Source: DASXYG01 sp036502625
Lineage (GTDB): Bacteria > Actinomycetota > Actinomycetes > Streptosporangiales > Streptosporangiaceae
Length of the DNA: 64,000 nucleotides
Assembly: GCA_036502625.1 (NCBI GenBank)
Contig: DASXYG010000095.1
Span: 186,001 to 250,000, forward strand
Direction of reading: 5' to 3'
In this document: positions 24,796 to 33,880 of the stretch, piece by piece
Numbering within the stretch: position 1 is the stretch's first letter
Layout: every line of letters starts with the position of its first letter
Made by a program: the position numbers and the translations under genes
The notes under the pieces: generated by a model
The model's input: the letters and a program-made list of their open reading frames with translations, nothing else
The model's database searches: none
What the model was told of the DNA's origin: nothing

Positions 24796-25437
24796 TTACC
24801 GGACGCCTCGGGGGCGGAACTGGATGCTGATGCGCGGGCCGGTGGGGCGGGTGGTCTTGGGGATGGCGTGTTCCCAGGTGCGCTGGCAGCTTCCGCCCAT
24901 GACGATCAGGTCGCCGTGGCCGAGGTCGTGGCGCAGGGAGCGGCCGCCGCCGCGGGGGCGCAGCAGCAGGGAGCGCGGCATGCCGATGGAGATGATCGCG
25001 ACCATGGTGTTCTCGCTGCGGCCGCGGCCGATGGTGTCGCCATGCCAGGCGACGCTGTCGCGGCCGTCGCGGTAGAGGCACAGGCCTGCCGTGCGGAACG
25101 GTTCGCGGAGCTCGGCGGCGTAGTGGGTGTTCAGGGCGCGGCGGGCCTCGGCGAGCACCGGGTCGGGCAGCGCCTCGCCCTCGTCGTAGAACTTCAGGAG
25201 CCGGGGGACGTCGATCATCCGGTCGTACATGACCCGGCGCTCGGCGTGCCACGGCACCGCATGGAACAGGCGGTCGAACAGGGCGTCGGCCCCGGTGATC
25301 CAACCGGGGCGCACGTCGATCCAGGCGCCGCGGGTCAGGACGGTGCGCCGGACGGTGGGGCCGAGGCGGCCGGGTGTGGTCTCGTCGCCACAATCCAGCA
25401 ACGAGCCCTGGAATGCACTGGACATGAACCCGACCAT
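24796..25437 (-). CDS. AlkB-like Fe(II)/2-oxoglutarate-dependent DNA/RNA dealkylase
   Basis: A 213-residue AlkB-family dioxygenase that oxidatively removes alkyl lesions such as 1-methyladenine and 3-methylcytosine. Iron ligands H132-x-D134 (VAWHGDTIG) and H190 (TWEHAIPK) and the 2-oxoglutarate/substrate arginines R202 and R208 (PRISIQFRPR) are all present; NTMVAIISIG and GGGRSLRHDLGHGDLIVMGG are characteristic. The start is uncertain: ATG 25437 gives the longest form, and ATG 25425 (MSSAFQGSL) is equally plausible and leaves more room for the promoter. An SOS-like palindrome lies 10 bp upstream, suggesting LexA control. It is convergent with the UvrA-like gene. Confidence 0.92.
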   Translation of the reverse strand: MVGFMSSAFQGSLLDCGDETTPGRLGPTVRRTVLTRGAWIDVRPGWITGADALFDRLFHAVPWHAERRVMYDRMIDVPRLLKFYDEGEALPDPVLAEARRALNTHYAAELREPFRTAGLCLYRDGRDSVAWHGDTIGRGRSENTMVAIISIGMPRSLLLRPRGGGRSLRHDLGHGDLIVMGGSCQRTWEHAIPKTTRPTGPRISIQFRPRGVR

Positions 25438-25446
25438 ACACGATAT

Positions 25447-25462
25447 TCGAAGATATGTTCGA
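25447..25462. promoter_or_regulatory. SOS (LexA) box candidate in front of alkB
   Basis: The plus strand reads TCGAAG-ATAT-GTTCGA; the actinobacterial SOS consensus is TCGAAC-N4-GTTCGA, so 11 of 12 defined positions match. It lies 10 bp (or 22 bp for the alternative start) upstream of the AlkB gene on the minus strand, within the expected promoter. A DNA-repair gene behind it makes LexA control plausible. Confidence 0.65.
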
Positions 25463-25619
25463 TCTTGATCATCAACCTGTGGACAACCCGCCGCGCGGGC
25501 CCGTGGGCGGTCGCGGGCGGACCGCTCCTGCCTCGGGCCTTGACGGTCTGTCCTCTTCCGGCCACTCGGCCACGCGGCTTACCTGCGATCGGGCGTCCGC
25601 ACCGGCATACGTTGGCAAG

Positions 25620-26306
25620 GTGCCCCATCACGCACCGCCGGATTTCCCCGGACCGCCGGATGACCTGCGGCCGGCTCAGCTCGGCGTGGTGCTCCTGGGG
25701 CGCGTGACCTCCGGTCAGCTCGCCGTCACCCTCGTCGATCTCGACCGCCGCGGCCACCTGCGCATCGACGAGATCATCGGTGTCCCGCCCGATTGGTCCC
25801 TGACGCGTACGGGCGGTGACGACGCGCTGCTCCCGTACGAACAGGCGCTGCTCGGCGGCGTCTGCGCGGACCACGAACGCCGCCTGTCCGAGCTCGGCGC
25901 CGGGCTCGCGCCCACGCTGAAACGCGTCCGCGCGCGCCTCCTGCGCGACGCCATACGCCGGGGCGACCTGCGCCGCTGGCGCCGCCGCCGCACCGAGTCC
26001 GGCGACCGGCTCGTGCCGGTGATCACCGCGTACCGCCGCGAGCTGCGGCGGCTGCGCAGCGTCCGGGGCGAGGCGGCGCTCGACCCGTACCTCCCGTACG
26101 CCCTGCTGTTCGGCATCGGCCCCGGCGCCGCCCGCTCGGCGCGGGCCCGCGCCGACCGCCACCGGCTCGCCGACTTCGCCGCCGCATGGGTCGCGGCCTG
26201 CGCGGGGATCGCCGGCTGGGCGGCCGAGCACGACACCGCGGGCGAGGTCGACACCTGGTCGCGCGACCAGTTCGGCGGCATGCCGAACGGCGGCGGATCG
26301 ATCTGA
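25620..26306 (+). CDS. Conserved hypothetical protein, DUF2207-like C-terminal module
   Basis: A 228-residue protein. The stretch LRPAQLGVVLLGRVTSGQLAVTLVDLDRRGHLRIDE near the N-terminus resembles the cytoplasmic part of DUF2207 proteins, where it follows membrane helices. Here those helices are absent, so it would be a soluble stand-alone version. The rest is very basic (RRWRRRRTE near the middle) and ends in an Ala-rich helix and a Gly-rich tail. I used the GTG at 25620, since the region before it is non-coding in character. No catalytic residues are recognisable and the function is unknown. Confidence 0.6.
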   Translation: MPHHAPPDFPGPPDDLRPAQLGVVLLGRVTSGQLAVTLVDLDRRGHLRIDEIIGVPPDWSLTRTGGDDALLPYEQALLGGVCADHERRLSELGAGLAPTLKRVRARLLRDAIRRGDLRRWRRRRTESGDRLVPVITAYRRELRRLRSVRGEAALDPYLPYALLFGIGPGAARSARARADRHRLADFAAAWVAACAGIAGWAAEHDTAGEVDTWSRDQFGGMPNGGGSI

Positions 26307-26370
26307 CCGCACCCCCGGGGCAGCGAGGCGATACGTACCGTCTCGCCGAAGCCCGAGGCACCGTAAGAGA

Positions 26371-27105
26371 TCAGCCGAGCACGTTGAACGTCTCCTCGGC
26401 GCGGTCGCGGCGCTCGTACATCCCCCACGCGGCCTCGGCGAGGTCGTCCGGGTTGAGGGTGGCGTTCGAGAGGTCGCCGAACGTCCCGGGGTCCGCCGCG
26501 ATGTGCGTGTGGATGTCGCCGCGCTCGATGAGGCCGCCGATGGTGAGCATCCCCGCGTACACGCCGTGCTCGGCCAGGCCGGCGTTCAGCGTCAGGGCGT
26601 AGTTGCGCAGGGCCGCGCTGGACACGGCGAGGTTGCCGAGGGCGGGCATCGGCAGGACGGCGCTGAGCCCGCCGCCGAACAGCAGCCCGCCGTCGCCGCG
26701 CGCGACCATCTCGGGCAGCACGCTCGTGACGACGTCGACGGCGGGATAGACCCAGCTCATCGCGTCTTCCACGGACGCGCGGCCGACCTCGGTGATCGGC
26801 ACGGGGGAGCTGGACGGGTCCATGGCGGCGGGCCCGTAGTAGACGACGTCGATCCGGCCGTGGCGCTCGCGGATGGCGTCGAGCGCGGCATGGAGCTGGT
26901 CGGCAACGCGGACGTCGGCGGCGTGGGCGCTGGCCGTGACGCCCGCGTCCGCCAGGGACGACAGGTATCCGGCGTGGCGCGCGGCCGTACGGGACACCAG
27001 GGCCACGCGGTGGCCGGCGCGGCCGAAGCGGTGCGCGACGGACATGCCGAGGCCGGGGCCCGCGCCGATGACGACGGTGACGGGGGCGGACGTGGATGAG
27101 GGCAT
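26371..27105 (-). CDS. SDR-fold protein without the usual catalytic Tyr/Lys
   Basis: A 244-residue short-chain dehydrogenase-like protein. The N-terminal cofactor motif is VVIGAGPGLGMSVAHRFGRAG, followed by VALVSRT (a basic residue suggests NADP) and AHAADVRVADQL. Where classical SDRs have Y-x-x-S-K this one reads NLAVSSAALRNY, so both catalytic residues appear to be lost although the helix is recognisable. It may be a degenerate or non-oxidoreductase member, or use a shifted residue. It is divergent from a TetR gene, with operator-like repeats between them, and is the likely target of that repressor. Confidence 0.82.
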   Translation of the reverse strand: MPSSTSAPVTVVIGAGPGLGMSVAHRFGRAGHRVALVSRTAARHAGYLSSLADAGVTASAHAADVRVADQLHAALDAIRERHGRIDVVYYGPAAMDPSSSPVPITEVGRASVEDAMSWVYPAVDVVTSVLPEMVARGDGGLLFGGGLSAVLPMPALGNLAVSSAALRNYALTLNAGLAEHGVYAGMLTIGGLIERGDIHTHIAADPGTFGDLSNATLNPDDLAEAAWGMYERRDRAEETFNVLG

Positions 27106-27132
27106 GGCTGCGCCTTTCGGGTCGCGGACAAG

Positions 27133-27193
27133 TTGAGGGTGAACCTCAATTTCGCTCCGACGCTAGCATGAAGTTGAGGGTGCTCTCGATTTC
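27133..27193. promoter_or_regulatory. Pair of TetR operator candidates between the SDR and TetR genes
   Basis: TTGAGG-GTGAA-CCTCAA at 27133-27149 is a perfect 6-5-6 inverted repeat. A degenerate second copy, AAGTTGAGGGTGCTCTCGAT, spans 27171-27190 with the same left arm and spacing. The two sites are ~41 bp apart, one near each divergent start, as expected for an autoregulated TetR pair. Confidence 0.68.
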
Positions 27194-27204
27194 TCCGGGA
27201 TCCG

Positions 27205-27885
27205 ATGGGAAGGGCCATGCCCGCACGATCCACGTCCAGGTCCGCGCCACGCGCCGACCGTCCGCTGCGCGCCGACGCGGCGCGCAACCGCGACCGGTTG
27301 CTGGCCGCGGCGTCCGAGGTGTTCGCCGAGCGCGGCCTCGGCGCGCCGCTCGAGGAGATCGCGCGCCGCGCCGGGGTCAGCATCGGCACGCTCTACAACC
27401 ACTTCCCGAGCCGCGACGCGTTCCTCGCCACGATCTTCCCGGACCGGATGACGGCGGTGGAGCGGCTGGCCGACACGGCCCTCGCCGCCGACGACCCCTG
27501 GCACGGGTTCGTCGCCTTCGTGACCGGCGTCTTCGACCTCCAGGCCCACGACCAGGGCCTCAACGACGCGTTGTCCCAGCGCATCCCGGTGCCGCCGGAC
27601 GTCCGCACCGCCTGCGACCGCGGCTTCCGCCACCTCGAGGCGATCCTCCGCCGCGCCAAGAAGGCCGGCGCGCTCCGCCCGGATTTCACCGCCACCGACC
27701 TGGCCGTGCTCATCTGCACGATTTCACCGCTCATCCGCGAGACCAGGGGCACGGCGCCGGACGCCTGGCGCCGCTCCCTCGCCTTCCACCTCGACGGCCT
27801 CCGCGCCGGCGCCGCGCATCCCATCGACGTACCGCCGCTGACCGCCGACGAACTGGCCCGGATCCTGCCCGGCCAGGCGGGGTGA
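27205..27885 (+). CDS. TetR-family regulator
   Basis: A 226-residue TetR protein with helix-turn-helix APLEEIARRAGVSIGTLYNHF (about residues 50-70) preceded by a basic, unstructured N-terminus. The ligand domain contains HDQGLNDALSQRIP, DRGFRHLEAILRRAKKAGALRPDF and ICTISPLIRETRG, the pattern of the common subfamily that governs small oxidoreductase genes. Start at 27205; a second in-frame ATG at 27217 is possible. It is divergent from the SDR-like gene and probably represses it through the repeats at 27133-27193. Confidence 0.9.
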   Translation: MGRAMPARSTSRSAPRADRPLRADAARNRDRLLAAASEVFAERGLGAPLEEIARRAGVSIGTLYNHFPSRDAFLATIFPDRMTAVERLADTALAADDPWHGFVAFVTGVFDLQAHDQGLNDALSQRIPVPPDVRTACDRGFRHLEAILRRAKKAGALRPDFTATDLAVLICTISPLIRETRGTAPDAWRRSLAFHLDGLRAGAAHPIDVPPLTADELARILPGQAG

Positions 27886-27949
27886 GCCGCAACCGGCGCC
27901 GACCCGGCGGTGTTCATGTGGGTGACACCGAAGGAGAGGAGCGCCGGCG

Positions 27950-28453
27950 ATGAGCGCGTACACGATGATCGACACGCCGATGGGCGAGCTGCTGGTGACC
28001 GGGGAGCCGAACACGGCGGCGCCCGGCGGCCTGACCCTGACGTCCGTACGGTTCGCCGACCAGCCGGACGCCCGCCCGAGCGGCGACCGCGACGACCCGG
28101 CCTTCGCGTACGCCGCCGACCAGATCCGCGCGTACTTCGCGGGCGCCCGTACGGAGTTCGCGCCGGCCCTGGCACCGCGCGGCACCGCGTTCCAGGAGCG
28201 GGTGTGGGCCGCGCTCGACGCCATCCCGTACGGCACGACCACCACGTACGGCGCCCTGGCCGAGCGGGTCGGCGCGCCGCGCGACCGCATCCGCGCGGTG
28301 GGCGCGGCGGTGGGCGCGAACCCGCTGCTGATCATCCGCCCGTGCCACCGGGTGATCGGCGCGAGCGGCTCGCTGACCGGCTACGCGGGCGGCGTCGCGC
28401 GCAAGGAGGCGCTGCTCGTCCACGAGGGCGCGCTCCAGCCGCAGCTCGCATGA
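27950..28453 (+). CDS. ogt: Methylated-DNA--[protein]-cysteine S-methyltransferase (Ogt)
   Basis: A 167-residue suicide repair protein that transfers the alkyl group from O6-alkylguanine to its own cysteine. The active site IIRPCHRVIG (Cys132) and the preceding helix-turn-helix with the arginine finger (YGALAERVGAPRDRIRAVGAAVGANP) are intact, followed by GSLTGYAGG. The N-terminal domain is short, as in Ogt. AGGAGAGGA precedes the ATG. Its stop overlaps the next start (ATGA), so it is translationally coupled to a small Ada-domain protein, splitting between two genes activities that Ada unites in one. Confidence 0.95.
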   Translation: MSAYTMIDTPMGELLVTGEPNTAAPGGLTLTSVRFADQPDARPSGDRDDPAFAYAADQIRAYFAGARTEFAPALAPRGTAFQERVWAALDAIPYGTTTTYGALAERVGAPRDRIRAVGAAVGANPLLIIRPCHRVIGASGSLTGYAGGVARKEALLVHEGALQPQLA

Positions 28454-28707
28454 GCGCGTACACCCTGATCGGCCGCGACGGCCGGCCCTGCCCCAGCGCC
28501 TCGCCCGGGACGCTGGGCGGCCACCGTCGCGGCCGCATTTACGGGCGGCTCGACTGCCCGGCGGCGCTGCGCGCGATCGCCCGCGGCGGCTACGTACGCG
28601 AGCGCGTCTTCTTCGCCGACGAGCCCACCGCGGTCGCCGCCGGCTACCGCCCGTGCGCCGTCTGCCTGCCGGACCGCTACCGCGAATGGCGGCGTACCGC
28701 GGGCTGA
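28450..28707 (+). CDS. Small Ada metal-binding-domain protein lacking the methyl-acceptor cysteine
   Basis: An 85-residue protein matching the zinc domain of Ada. The segment GRIYGRLDCPAALR then GYVRERVFFADEPTAVAAGYRPCAVCLPD parallels the Ada domain, which has C-R-P-S-C, V-x-F-F, and G-F-R-P-C-x-x-C. Three of the four metal cysteines remain (C36, C69, C72), but the first, which in Ada accepts the methyl group of phosphotriesters, is Gly32. Cys14 in the extended N-terminus could substitute as a ligand. It has no helix-turn-helix, so it cannot be an Ada activator. It is coupled to ogt by ATGA overlap. Confidence 0.8.
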   Translation: MSAYTLIGRDGRPCPSASPGTLGGHRRGRIYGRLDCPAALRAIARGGYVRERVFFADEPTAVAAGYRPCAVCLPDRYREWRRTAG

Positions 28708-28831
28708 CCAGGGAGGCCGCGGCCGTCACAGATTGGTCACGACGTGCGCGAGGCATTGACCGCGCGTACCCGAACAAAAGAAACTTCCGTCTCAACTGAG
28801 AATTAATTCCAGATTGAGGACGGGATCCGCC

Positions 28832-29473
28832 ATGCCCCCATTCGACCAGGACCGCATCCGTACGGCGCAGGACCTGACGCGCGCCACGCCCGAGCAGGCC
28901 GCGGAGTTCGCCGGCGTGCCGGTCGCGGTCATCGGGGACGCCATGGAGCGGATCGGCATGTGCGACGCCGGGATCGTGCCGATCACCGAGGGCCGCCCGG
29001 TCGTCGGGCCGGTGTTCCCGGTATTCGTACGGGGCGGCGACAACGCCGGCATCCACGCGTGCCTGGAGCACGTACGCCCCGGTGACGTCGTCGTCATCAA
29101 CGGCCAGGGCGACATGTCGCGCGCCCTCGTCGGCGCGCTGCTCTCCCGGAGGTTCGCCGCCGCAGGCGCCGCGGGCGTGGTGATCGACGGCTGCGTACGC
29201 GACCGCGCCGAGCTGCGCGAGTTCGGGTTCCCGGTGTGGGCGCGGGGGGTCACGCCGGCCGGGCCGTACAAGAACGGACCCGCGGTCATCGGCGAGCCGG
29301 TGGCCGTCGGGGGCGTCGTGGCCGCGCCGGGCGACCTGGTGGCCGCCGACGACGACGGCGTGATCGTCATCCCGGGGGCGCGCGCGGCGGAGATCCGCGC
29401 GGAAGTCGAGCTCGTCCTGGAGAAGGAGGCGGCCATGCTCGCCGCCATCCCCGCCCCGTCCTCCGATCGCTGA
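28832..29473 (+). CDS. RraA-family protein, probable 4-hydroxy-4-methyl-2-oxoglutarate-type aldolase
   Basis: A 213-residue member of the RraA/HMG-aldolase family. Divalent-metal aldolases of this fold split 4-hydroxy-2-oxo acids to pyruvate. The catalytic arginine-aspartate pair lies in VVIDGCVRDRAEL, with VVINGQGDMSRALVGALLS upstream and the C-terminal block PGDLVAADDDGVIVIP. True RraA (the RNase E inhibitor) proteins are shorter and lack this context. The ATG at 28832 has GAGGA upstream. It opens an operon for an amino-acid ABC importer and an aminotransferase, which suggests it cleaves the keto acid made from an imported hydroxy amino acid. Confidence 0.82.
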   Translation: MPPFDQDRIRTAQDLTRATPEQAAEFAGVPVAVIGDAMERIGMCDAGIVPITEGRPVVGPVFPVFVRGGDNAGIHACLEHVRPGDVVVINGQGDMSRALVGALLSRRFAAAGAAGVVIDGCVRDRAELREFGFPVWARGVTPAGPYKNGPAVIGEPVAVGGVVAAPGDLVAADDDGVIVIPGARAAEIRAEVELVLEKEAAMLAAIPAPSSDR

Positions 29474-29502
29474 CCTGTCCCAGTTCCAGAAAGGCTCCCC
29501 CA

Positions 29503-30447
29503 ATGCGCCTGCGCCACGCCACCGCGGTCACCGCGGTCCTCGCCGCCGCCTCCACGGCGCTCGTCGCCGGATGCTCCTCCGACACCGGGGTCGCGCCCGG
29601 CGCGGCCGGCACCGCCGCCGGTTCCGGCGGCAACGGGCTCGCGGCGTCATCGGCCGTCGGCAAGCTGCCGGTGGACGACGCGGCGCGCAAGCTGCTGCCC
29701 GCCGACATCAGGAAGTCCGGCGTCGTGAAGGTGGGCGGCTCGACGGACGTCGCCCCGTACCTCAGCGTCAACGGGCCGAACCTCGTCGGCGTCGAGGCCG
29801 ACTTCATGACCGCGATCGGCCACACCCTCGGCGTGAAGTTCGAGGTCGGCAACACCAAGTTCGCCGCGATGGTGCCGGGCCTGCAGTCGAAGCGGTTCGA
29901 CGTCGCCATGGCCGACTTCAGCGACACCAAGGAGCGCCAGCAGCAGGTCACGTTCGTCGACTACAGCCGGGCCGGCCAGATCCTGATCGTGCCGAAGGGC
30001 AACCCGCTGAAGCTGAAGAGCGTCCCCGACCTGTGCGGGCACGGCGCCGCGGGGCCGACGGGGAGCCTGTCCGTCGACATCGCCATGGCGCAGTCGAAGA
30101 AGTGCACGGACGCCGGGAAGCCCGCGGTGAAGGTGCAGCGCTACCCGACCGCCGCGGAGTCGGCGCTGGCCCTGCGCAGCGGCCGCGTCGACACCCTCGC
30201 CATCGACTACGGGATCGCGTCGTCGCTGGTCAAGCAGTCCGGCGGGAAGCTTCAGCTCGTCGGCGGGCTGTTCGGCAAGGGCTACCACGGCGCCGCGTTC
30301 CGCAAGGACGACACGAGCCTGCAGAAGGCGCTGGCCGCCGCGTTCACCACGATCATGAAGGACGGCACGTACGCGAAGATCCTGCGCCAGTGGAAGCTGC
30401 CGCAGATGTCCATGGACAAGGTCGTCACGAACGGCGCGACCGAATGA
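29503..30447 (+). CDS. Amino-acid ABC importer, substrate-binding lipoprotein
   Basis: A 314-residue periplasmic-binding-protein homologue anchored outside the membrane. The signal peptide ends in LVAGC (Cys ~25), then a Gly/Ala/Ser-rich linker of ~30 residues. The family 3 solute-binding fold contains VVKVGGSTDVAPYLSVNGPNLVGVEADFMTAIG, then VPGLQSKRFDVAMADFSDTKERQQQVTFVDYS, and ends in TIMKDGTYAKILRQWKLP, all typical of polar amino-acid receptors. The stop overlaps the permease start. The ligand cannot be read from sequence; genetic context suggests a hydroxylated or branched glutamate-like amino acid. Confidence 0.9.
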   Translation: MRLRHATAVTAVLAAASTALVAGCSSDTGVAPGAAGTAAGSGGNGLAASSAVGKLPVDDAARKLLPADIRKSGVVKVGGSTDVAPYLSVNGPNLVGVEADFMTAIGHTLGVKFEVGNTKFAAMVPGLQSKRFDVAMADFSDTKERQQQVTFVDYSRAGQILIVPKGNPLKLKSVPDLCGHGAAGPTGSLSVDIAMAQSKKCTDAGKPAVKVQRYPTAAESALALRSGRVDTLAIDYGIASSLVKQSGGKLQLVGGLFGKGYHGAAFRKDDTSLQKALAAAFTTIMKDGTYAKILRQWKLPQMSMDKVVTNGATE

Positions 30448-31336
30448 CGACGGCCGCGCCCGCCGCGACCGGGCGGCTGCGCATCGAGCGGCGCAAGCAC
30501 TACGGGCAGTACGTCGCGGCGGCCGTACTGATCATCGCGGCCGGGCTGCTCGCGCGGTCGCTCGCGGTCAACCCGCACATGCAGTGGCCCATCATGTGGC
30601 ACTACCTGTGGAACACGCACGTGCTCTCCGGGCTGGTCGTCACGCTGGTCATGACGGTCGTCTGCCAGGCGGTCGGCACCGCGCTCGGCTGCCTGCTCGC
30701 GGTCATGCGGCTCTCGGACAACCGGGTGCTGAACTCCGCGGCCGGGCTGTACGTCTGGTTCTTCCGCGGCACGCCGCTGCTCGTCCAGCTCATCTTCTGG
30801 TACAACCTGGCCGCGCTGTTCCCGGCGCTCGGGCTCGGAATACCGTTCACCGGGATCGGTTTCAGCGTCGCCACGAACACCCTTATCACCGGGCTTGTCG
30901 CGGGCTTTCTCGGATTCACGCTGAACGAGGCCGCGTACATGGCGGAGATCGTCCGCAGCGGCATTTCCGCGGTCGACCCCGGCCAGCGCGAGGCGGCTCT
31001 TTCGGCGGGCATGACCGAGGCGCAGGCCATGCGGCGGATCGTGCTTCCGCAGGCCATGCGGGTGATCGTGCCGCCGACCGCGAACCAGGCGATCAACCTG
31101 CTGAAGGCGACCAGCATGGTGGCCTTCATTTCCGGCGGCGACCTGCTCACGAACATCCAGGACATTTACGCGAACAATTTCGCGGTCATTCCGCTGCTCG
31201 TCACCGCGAGCGTCTGGTACCTCATCGTCGTGACGGTCGCGACCGTCGGGCAGCGGTATCTGGAACGGCATGTCGGCCGCGGGTTCACCACGTTCAACGA
31301 CGCGCCGGAACCGGCCGCGCCCAAGGAGGCCACGGC

Positions 31337-31340
<4 letters not shown>
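30444..31340 (+). CDS. Amino-acid ABC importer, permease
   Basis: A 298-residue HisM/GlnP-type inner-membrane permease with about five helices. A cytoplasmic basic N-terminus precedes helix 1 (VAAAVLIIAAGLLA). The region WFFRGTPLLVQLIFWY and the coupling loop AAYMAEIVRSGISAVDPGQREAALSAGM (EAA motif, ending in the conserved Gly) identify the family. Start ATG is within the ATGA overlap with the binding-protein stop, and the ATPase start overlaps its own stop in the same way, so all three components are made in step. It would form a homodimer with the ATPase below. Confidence 0.93.
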
Positions 31341-32121
<781 letters not shown>

Positions 32122-32125
<4 letters not shown>

Positions 32126-33267
32126 ACCACCCCGTACGGAAAGAAGCCCTCGTGACGGTACAGAACGACCTGGTCGGGCGGATCCGCGCGACCAGCCTGC
32201 GGACCCCGATGTCGCCCCCGGACGGCGACGTCGTCTCGCTGGCGATCGGCGAACCCGACTTCGCCACCCCGCCGTCCATCGTCGCCGCCATGACGCGGGC
32301 GCTGGACGCCGGGCACACGCACTACGCGAGCCCGCTCGGCCTGCCCGGCCTGCGCGCGGCGATCGGCGCGCGGCACGGCCGCGACCCGGACGACGTCACG
32401 ATCACCCACGGCGGCTCCGCCGGGCTCGCCGCGGTGATCATGTCGACGGTCGACCCGGGCGCCACCGTGGTGGTCGACGACCCGACGTACTCCCTGTACG
32501 CGGACCTCGTCGCCGCCGCGGGCGGCACCACCGTACGGGTCGCGCGGCGGCCGGACGGGCGGCTTGACCTCGACCGGCTGCGCGCCGCGCTCGACGGCGC
32601 CGCGCTGCTGATCGTCTGCCAGCCGGGCAACCCGACCGGCCGCGTGCTGACCGCCGAGGAGTGGTCGGCGATCGCCGCGGCCACGCGCGGCACCGGCACG
32701 CGGGTGCTGTCCGACGAGGCGTACGGCGGCATTTTGTACGGCACCGAATTCGTCTCCGTCCTGGACGTTTCCGGGCTGCGCGACCGCGCCGTCCTGTGCC
32801 AGACGTTCTCCAAGACGTACGCCATGACGGGCTGGCGGCTCGGCTACCTGGTCGGTCCCGCGCCGCTGATCGCGGACGCCGCGCTGGTGCACCGTACGGT
32901 CAACGGCGCGGTCAACACCCCCGGCCAGTACGCCGCTTTGGCCGCTTTCGACCAAGGCGTGGAAAGCGACCTGGCGTACATGGTCGGCCAGTACCGTGAA
33001 CGCCGTGAGGTCATGGGCGCGGCGCTGTCGGCGATCCCCCGGCTCGGCTTCGAACCACCGGACGGCGGGTTCTACTTCTACTGCGCGTACGACGACCCCC
33101 GCACCTCCGTGGAGATCCGCGACGCGGCGCGGGCGCGCGGCGTGCTGATCCGCCCCGGCCGCGAGTTCGGCCCGTCCGGCGAGGGCCACATCCGCCTCTC
33201 CTTCGCCACGTCGCCGTCCGCCATCGAACGCGGCGTCCACCGCCTCGCCACCGTCTTCACCCCATGA
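32122..33267 (+). CDS. PLP-dependent aminotransferase, class I/II
   Basis: A 381-residue fold-type I aminotransferase. Landmarks are SLAIGEPDFATP, THYASPLGLPGLRAAI, CQPGNPTGRVL, the cofactor aspartate in LSDEAYGGILY, the PLP lysine K231 in TFSKTYAMTGWRLGY, and the carboxylate arginine in HIRLSFATS. It would deaminate the imported amino acid to its 2-oxo acid. The GTG at 32122 overlaps the ATPase stop as GTGA; a GTG at 32152 with GGAAAGAAG upstream is an alternative start. Being the fourth coupled gene after binding protein, permease and ATPase, it belongs to the same catabolic unit, with the RraA-type aldolase at the front. Confidence 0.92.
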
Positions 33268-33295
33268 CCCGCCGACCCGAGGCAGGAGGCGACTG

Positions 33296-33880
33296 ATGCG
33301 CAGCGACACGGAGCGCAACTACCGCGCGCTGCTGGCGGTCGCCGAGGAGCTGTTCGCCACCTCCGACGAACCCGTGACGCTGACCCAGATCGCGAAGGAG
33401 GCGAACGTCGCCCCGGCGACCGCGTACCGCTACTTCGGCTCGGTCGACGGCCTCGTAACGGCGTTCCGCATCGAGGTCAACCGCGAGCTGATGGCGTTCA
33501 GCGACACCTGCCAGGCCGAGGGCACCGACCTCCTCGCGGCGGTGTGCCAACGCTGGGTCGAGCTCGTCGACGACCACGGCCACGCGATGGCCCAGGTCCG
33601 CTCCCGCCAGGGCTACCTGGCCCGCCTCCGCGCCGAGTCCCCCGACATCGCCTCCCAGGCCGCCGCCATGCGCCGCCCGCTGTCCGAGGCCTGCCGCGCC
33701 CTCGGCATCCCCGACCCCGGCGACGAGGCCATCCACTTCTGGAACGCCCTGTACGACCCCCGCGACATCCTCGACCTCCGAGCCACCCTCTCCCTCCCGG
33801 TGGAAACCCTCGCCAACCGCCTCTTCGCCGTCCTCTGCGCCGCCCTCACCGCCTGGACCACGTCCCGCACCGGTCAGTGA
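33296..33880 (+). CDS. TetR-family regulator of the importer operon (probable)
   Basis: A 194-residue TetR-type regulator with helix-turn-helix VTLTQIAKEANVAPATAYRYF (about residues 27-47). The C-terminal part contains VCQRWVELVDDHGHAMAQVRSRQGYLARL and IHFWNALYDPRDILDL. It starts 28 bp after the aminotransferase with AGGAGG upstream and is probably the last gene of the importer operon, so autoregulation of the whole unit is likely. I see no clear palindrome near its own start. It overlaps the convergent Lrp gene by 7 bp. Confidence 0.85.
   Translation: MRSDTERNYRALLAVAEELFATSDEPVTLTQIAKEANVAPATAYRYFGSVDGLVTAFRIEVNRELMAFSDTCQAEGTDLLAAVCQRWVELVDDHGHAMAQVRSRQGYLARLRAESPDIASQAAAMRRPLSEACRALGIPDPGDEAIHFWNALYDPRDILDLRATLSLPVETLANRLFAVLCAALTAWTTSRTGQ

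Noticed and set aside
28832..29473. True RraA (RNase E inhibitor)
   Set aside because: Longer than RraA, aldolase Arg-Asp site present, and set in an amino-acid uptake operon.
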